From Pholiota molesta (lineage: Eukaryota; Basidiomycota; Agaricomycetes; Agaricales; Strophariaceae), in the NCBI GenBank assembly GCA_014925825.1, contig JACGCK010000025.1:124001-188000 (forward strand): DNA of 64,000 nucleotides, written 5' to 3'. The position numbers and the translations under genes are program-made. The notes beneath the pieces are model-generated. The model searched no databases. It saw only the letters and a program-made list of their open reading frames with translations, and was not told the origin of the DNA. The stretch's first letter is position 1, and each line of letters begins with the position of its first letter. Positions 58,201 to 64,000 of this stretch are shown here, in pieces.

Positions 58201-59810
58201 GCAAGGTTGAAGCGTTGCGAGCGGCTTAATATATCATCATTTGTATCAGATTCAAATTACAGCACACCCAACGGGTGTGGGCCTATTTATTTGCATAGAT
58301 TCTGATTTCTGGGGAGAGAATGAACTGGAAAAAAGTACATAGACATCACTTAAATTGACATTGAGCATCCGCGCGCAAGGTAGGCGATTGGCCGGAAATC
58401 TGTGCCACTGATGCGTGTTCGGTCATTGCCCGCTACTACCTTCCGGATTCCCCTTCTCCGTCCCATAGCAAAAGCAACGGTCTCTTTCAACCCCTTTCTC
58501 TTTTGTAATCGGGAATATTCCATTACAAATAATTCCCGAGCAAGTAGTTAGGCCATTGCAAGTTCAACAATGCACCACTGTAAGGAATAGTTCCTGTATT
58601 TGCACGGTCTCAATTTGAGCTGGTCTTTGTCAATAGTGTTCAATAGGAGGGACACTTCCTTTGAGACGCCGTTGGTAGCTTATTGCCGCGCGCGAATGAG
58701 GTCAAGCGCCGTGCGAACCGTGCCACTAATTTAGGCGCCCGTGCTCAATATGGCGCAATCCACATGCTCACAAGATTGCGCGCATTTGGATTACACATAA
58801 ACAGGCAGCCACAGTTATTGTTAGCTGTATACAACTGTGTATGAATTGAATTTTCTGTTCCAGTTCAACAGAGAGACGGGCATTCATATATTCAGCACTT
58901 CGATCACAATGCCCTCCTCCTCTCCCAATCCGCCATTTGAATGTATCTAACTTATGGCAGGGTCGTCTATTACATACATGTCTATAGTACTAACGATTGC
59001 TACAACCGCGATGCGGCGGGAGTACGAGACGATGGAAATCAAGATGCAATCATTTGAATCTCATAGTTTGCAGAGCGCGTCCGTCTCAATTCCATCCGGG
59101 AGCCTAAAACGTATGGTAATACGTAGGCCGAATGCGACTCTATCGGACACCAGAAATTTGGAGCGGTCAGGTTGGGGCAACCAAGGATACCCGTACCGAG
59201 CATGATCCTCTCCTCCCACCCCGTTTCGCATTTCCAGCCCATTGGGCATCGCACGGGGACCTGAAAAAAACCACGTAGAAGGCCGTTACTAGTGCCATCA
59301 AGGGTCCTCTCGGGTGTGTTGCCAGCGAAGAAGCGCGCTTCAACTTTCCGCCTGCAAATCGATGCATTTGCTGAAGGCTTAGGTTCGGGGCAATACATGG
59401 AAGAAGCAGTCTAGTGCCATTTCTCTTCAGTTTTACGACATGAGAATATGGCCTACCGGGTCAGGGATCAATGGGTGTGTGGGTAGCAATTATTCTTGAC
59501 CGCTGCGCAGACGAGATTCGCAATTTTGCGAATGTAGAAACATCAACTGCATGATCTACCCTCAATAACAAACTCGAATAAAACACATGAAATAGGTCGC
59601 TTTTCTGTATTCTAGTCATAATAGAACTGGCGATGGGTTGTGTATTGATAACTGGTATGGTCTACAGACACGGGCAATGATAAGCAACGGACGCTGACGA
59701 GAAAACGGGGGAGGAGACGCGGATTGATATTCGCTTAGCGTACGCGGTCCCTGGACGAAATGTTTCCAATGTCACCATTTTCATTCTATGTACGTACACA
59801 GCTACCAAAG
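55238..59810. other. non-coding part of unit B, first half
   Basis: Counterpart of 44689-49340. No supported gene. Confidence 0.5.
56421..56850. repeat. degenerate tandem repeat, four units (unit B)
   Basis: Counterpart of 45860-46385, with the GGGAAC..GGAAAAT word near 56432, 56565, 56630 and 56764. It is about 95 bases shorter than in unit A, mainly because the second and third units are closer together. Confidence 0.8.
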
Positions 59811-59813
59811 ACA

Positions 59814-60300
59814 TATATAAGACTACGGATTATCGCTCTCCTTCCCTCATCCCGCTCTCCTCTGCTTTCCTCTGCTCTGCTCTCCTGACCTTCTCTCTTC
59901 TCTCGCTCTATCCCGCCGAGTTCTGCTCGCGCTGCCCTCGTCGATGACAACGTCGGCCTGTCCTACAAGTGAGTTTTTGTCACTTTCAAGTGATAAACTT
60001 GATAACTGACGCGCTGCACCTTACATCGGCTACAGCGGTCACATTTACAAGTACAGAATGGCGGCGGGCAACAGGCATCTACGATACGCGGTGAGCGCTG
60101 TCCTTCAGCATGGCATACGCACCGCACTAATGTAGCCCTTCCTCTGCAGACAGCCCTTCGAGCTTCAGGCTGATCTGGAACGCGTAGTGAGTAGGTTGCT
60201 GCTCGTCTCTGCAGCCGTGCTATTGCTTACCGCCCCCTATAGCGCCTTGGGTCCGATACGCCTGGCGCCGTGCCCTTGCGCGACTGGGTCAGCCAGCCTC
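59814..60300 (+). other. candidate spliced transcription unit, unit B copy
   Basis: Copy of 49348-49840: TATATAAG at 59814-59821, the same leader and the same three intron-like segments, nearly unchanged. Confidence 0.35.
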
Positions 60301-60739
60301 GGTGCTGATTAAACAAAGCTAGGGTCAGTCAATGCTACGGACATTCCGATGAACGTGCTCACCTATACCCCCGGGCTACAAGGATGCTGTCCTCGCATTC
60401 ATCACATCGGCCTTCCGCCTGTTGTCGTCGTCCTGGTTGGTAAGTCGAACAGACGGGCGCACGTTCAGATACCGAGCGGAGCCGTTCGAACCGTCGTCCA
60501 TGGACCAGGACAAGGCGCCCTCCCGCACGCCCTCAGCAGACGCGTCTGCGTGCCGCACGAAGGCACCGCACGTCGCCTTCAGGCCTAATGCAGGCGAGTA
60601 GCCCCTGGGTCGATGCAGCGGAACCCTCACTGACGCCCGCCCTCGCAGAGCTCCTCCCTCGTAGGGTGTCCATGCGACCATCGCGTTGCTGATCCGCGCT
60701 GTGACGCCCGCGCCTCGGCGTAGGCAGCGCTATTGTCCT

Positions 60740-62400
60740 CGACGCGGTGAGTAATATCTCTGCGATGAAGGCACTGTCGCGCTCACAGATGGGTCGAATC
60801 AGCGCCATCCACACGGATGCCCACCCCCGCGGATCGATCTCCTGCCTTGCCCATCTCCTCGAACGCGATCGTCGCATTGCTGACCCGCGTTTTGGACCCT
60901 CCACGCTGCCGTGAGTCGCAGTGGTCCGTAATGCCTAGAGCTCGGCCCTGAACGAAAGGCAGCGCTATCGTCTTCAAGCAGTGAGTATTATCATATACAC
61001 GGTGAAGGCAACATCGCACTCACCGAGGTTTTCCCGCAGCCGCACACCGTCTCCTTCGCGCGTCGAGCCGCCACCGTCCAAGCCACGCCGCCGTGAGTCG
61101 CGCATCCCGTATCCCACTATCGCGTTCTCGTTGCTGACTCCGCTCCGGTGTTCGTCTATCGCCCTTGTGTCGCATGCGCCGGTGTGCCTCGCTTGTTGCT
61201 GTAAGCGCGACGCTGAGCGGAGGGAGACCAGAGGAGATTGACACACCTAGACGTGGGTGGGGTCCGTGCTGCGCGGCGCTGCGGTGCCCATCCAGCCTAC
61301 AACACGGTGCGTAGATCCCCTCTGCGGTGGAGCGGTTGCGCACCCACTGACGCCGCAGCTGCACACCGTTGCGCTCGTCGCACACCCAAGCCAGACCGTG
61401 CGGGCGCCGATCCCATATCGCAGCGTCGTCTGTTCGTTGCTGACGCTGCCCCGGCGGTCGCATACCGCCCGTGCCGTCCTGTATCGTCGGTGCGCCGCCG
61501 GTGTGCCTAGACGCTGAGAGGAGGGGAGATCCGATGCGATCCACACACCTGGGCGCTGGTTGTCCGTCTGCGCGCTCTGTGGTGCGATGTGGATGTCGAC
61601 GCGTGGCCGATGTGCGCCGACGTCGTCCAGGTGTGTTGCTCGCCGTGGGGTTTGTATGCCGTGCTGGAGGTGCTGCTGGTGAGGTGAGCGCGGAATGCCA
61701 AACGGTGTGGTCGTAGCTACGCACCGCCTCGCGAGTCGAGCCGTGGTCGACTGACATTTTCTCGCAGCCGCGCCGGTGCTCTCGTCCCTCGCGAGACCGG
61801 CCGTCATTGTCCAAGCCATTCCATTCGTATCCCAGCGTCGTGCTGCCATTGCTGACTATGCTCCGGTGTCCGGGTCTGCCCAACACCCTCGCGAGACGAG
61901 CCGTTGGCGTCCAAACCATGCCGTGGGTCGCCCATCCATATCCCAGTGTCGTCGGCACGTTGCTGGCGACGCTCCGGTGTCCGTGTATCGTGTAGCCGAT
62001 TGTCGCGGCGCCGCAGCCATGGTGCCTAGCTCACTGCTATGAGGGTGATGCTTGGAGGAGAGTAATGAGATAGAGATAAGATCCACATACCTGGGAGCAG
62101 CGGTGCTCCTTGGCTTCTGCGCGCTGGGTGCGCATTGACCACGATCTTCGGTGTCCGCAGCTGCGCAGCTGCGCATCGTCCCTCAAAGTCTCAGGAGACG
62201 AGCCGTCGGCGTCAAAGCCACGCCGCGAGTCGGCGTTCTCATCTCCCAGCGTCGGTGTACCCTGCTCCGGTGTCCGTGGTGTTGTCGTCGCGGCGGCGCC
62301 GTGTTGCCTACCTCACTGCTGTGAGCAGCGACGCTGAGAGGTAACGAGATCCACGTTCCGGGGAGCTGCGCGATGTCCGGCTTGTGCGCGCTGTGGCAAT
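60740..62400. repeat. degenerate array of intron-like modules (unit B)
   Basis: Counterpart of 50270-52000. One module differs: the segment holding the fourth GTGAGT donor in unit A (51330) is missing here, while its acceptor-like word (near 61760) remains. Confidence 0.55.
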
Positions 62401-62962
62401 GACCACGATCCGGACGATCTCAAATGTGCGCCGACGTCGTCTAGATCCCCTCCTCGCGCTCGCCGGCCCATCAAGTTCCGTCCGTCGTAGTATGTGTACG
62501 GCTTTGGAGGGTCCTGGTGGTAAGTTGAGCACGAGGTTGCTGTAGCGATGTCGGGGTGTGCGGGCTGTCGTGTCCTGGGCGGGTGGTGTTGCGTGGTGGC
62601 AACGTTCCGAGGTTGGTGACAGAGGTGAGGCAAGTTATTCGGCGCGCATCGGATCGCAGACGGAGCTGGTAAGATGATCGCGATCGTGCACGGGCACGAC
62701 CTTGTTGGCATAGTAGGGGTGGCCATAGTCGTCGTTCTTGCGTTGTGAGTTTGCGAGCGCGTGCTGGGGTGCGTAGGCGGGAGTGGAGGGGGGACGCGGA
62801 GACGCGGAGACGCAGAGAGCAGGACGGAACGGGAGGCGGAGGCACGGAAGCGGAGGTTGTGTCTGCAGTACTGATGCACCCAAAGTCAAGACCAGAGCGT
62901 CCTTATCAGAGTATCTTGGGACTCGATGACGCGCTAGGTGATGTGCGTGATGGGGGTTGCTC

Positions 62963-64000
62963 CGTGACCGTAACGGAACAATGACGATCACGTGTCAGTC
63001 GCGCCTTGGTTTCAACAACTTGGTCCGCCTCTTTCGACCACGACGGCAACTTCGGTCGAAAGCCGTCTTCCCCTCCAACCACCATGGCTTCAGCAAAAGT
63101 CAAGATTGCGGCTCGTCTTAGGCCTAGACTTGAAGGCGAACTAGATGACGATTCCGTGCAAATTGTTCACCCTTCGAACGACTCAGGAGGCTCATCTCGT
63201 TCGAGCTCTGGCACCAGCTTCATTACTGTCGCCAATCCCAGAGACCCCAGGGAGATCTTTAAATTTCCGTACGTTTCTAGTGCTCTGACTTTTGAACACG
63301 GGAACCCAAGTTTTCTTTAGGTTTACGAGTTGTTATGATCAAAACTCGAATCAGGAGGAGATTTTCAAGAACGACGTTGAGCCATTGATAGATGTCGTGT
63401 ATAGTGGGGTGGTGCGTCTGCAAATATCTTCCTTCCTCTGAGTCAAAGACCTATCCTTCAACTTCTCAGACTGTTACAATCTTTGCCTACGGTGTCACTT
63501 CTTCCGGTAAAACCCATACCATGCAAGGCACAAAGGCCGATCCTGGCGTTATTCCACGGACAGTTCGCGTAAGTCATGCCCCGTTGATGTCCTTGGTTCA
63601 CAACGACTTACTTCCTATCACCAGGCTATGTTCGAGAAGAGAGGACATATACGGCAATATGAAACTTCACTTTCAGTTTCATATATGGAAATTTATAAAG
63701 ACGAAGTTTATGATTTGTTAGTCACAAGGGAAAATGTATGTACTTCATCTCTTCTGCTTAACTGTCCACTGACAAACGTCAATAGGCCCCTAAACTCCCC
63801 GTTCGAGAAAATGATAGCGGCATGGTTTTCGTCGCCAATCTCACAAGAACACCCATTTCCACAGTCGAAGAGTTTGACGCCATCTACAAGTATGCTAAAG
63901 AGTCCTTTTATCTTCTGGCGTTACCTCATCTTTTGGCTCAGCGCGGCTACAAAACATCGATCAGTAGGCGCCACCAATCTGAATCGCGCTTCATCTCGTT
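62963..64000 (+). repeat. segmental tandem repeat, unit C (cut by window end)
   Basis: Third head-to-tail unit, starting with the same promoter words (CGTGACCGTAACGGAACAAT). Only about 1 kb is inside the window. Confidence 0.9.
63084..64000 (+). CDS. kinesin motor protein, copy C, 3' part outside window
   Basis: Start MASAKVKIAARLRPRLEGEL. The exons visible encode the motor domain through the P-loop (AYGVTSSGKTHTMQG) and MEIYKDEVYDLL to the region before switch I. Intron positions equal those of A and B. The promoter and the part after about 63570 resemble B, whereas exon 1 to exon 3 resemble A. Near 63907-63950 it differs from both. Confidence 0.8.

Larger units (their letters stand above)
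52640..62962 (+). repeat. segmental tandem repeat, unit B (about 10.3 kb)
   Basis: Second head-to-tail unit. It differs from unit A by loss of the 884-base kinesin-tail segment and by scattered substitutions and small indels. Confidence 0.9.

Noticed and set aside
59039..59398. 119-codon minus-strand ORF with a Cys-containing CPMGWKCETGW segment
   Set aside because: The start codon is absent in unit A, where the frame stays open; no family recognised and a splice-acceptor-like TTTTTTTCAG lies inside. Possibly a gene relic, but not supportable.

Overview
The window looks like nuclear DNA of a mushroom-forming basidiomycete (Agaricomycetes). The evidence is many short introns (mostly 45-70 bases) in nearly every gene, families typical of that group (F-box/LRR proteins, NACHT STAND proteins, repeat-rich secreted proteins), and G+C-rich coding blocks separated by A+T-rich spacers. 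No bacterial operons, CRISPR array, rRNA or tRNA was seen. The species cannot be named from the sequence.

Layout. 1-5.9 kb: partial alpha/beta hydrolase (-), an unrecognised gene (-) between inverted repeats, a secreted alanine/proline-rich repeat protein (+), and an Old Yellow Enzyme with a 10-base exon and a GC-AG intron (-). 5.9-9.2 kb: spacer. 9.2-16.7 kb: a broken NACHT gene, an MFS transporter, a fragment of a bHLH gene and an F-box gene. 17-25.9 kb: macro-like protein (-), SAP30BP/HCNGP homologue (+), a membrane protein with a triplicated exon-intron unit (+), an F-box-like gene (+) and its decayed copy. 26.8-38.5 kb: a 1189-residue bHLH factor (+), second MFS copy (-), NACHT tail (-), broken F-box copy (-), and GPI8/PIG-K (+) with a damaged 5' part. 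38.5-41.2 kb: A+T-rich spacer with two MITE-like elements. 41.2-64 kb: two complete and one partial head-to-tail units of about 11.4 and 10.3 kb, each starting with a kinesin gene and followed by long apparently non-coding repeat-rich DNA.

Most notable: (1) The MFS/F-box segment at 31.5-36.9 kb is present again in inverse orientation at 11.2-16.7 kb, but circularly permuted. Pieces that at the right locus lie next to two intact neighbour genes (the bHLH 3' coding end and the GPI8 start) are joined to each other at the left locus, across a 19-base filler identical to another part of the same segment. This is what a circular DNA intermediate would leave. (2) The kinesin units differ: copy B lost about 884 bases between 20-base direct repeats and so lost its C-terminal tail, and the partial third copy is a mosaic of A and B. 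(3) In each kinesin unit a degenerate array carries recurrent splice-site-like intron modules.

The genes do not form one pathway. They are ordinary fungal housekeeping and lineage-specific genes, reshaped by local duplication. Intron coordinates were worked out by hand from splice signals and protein continuity and should be read as models.
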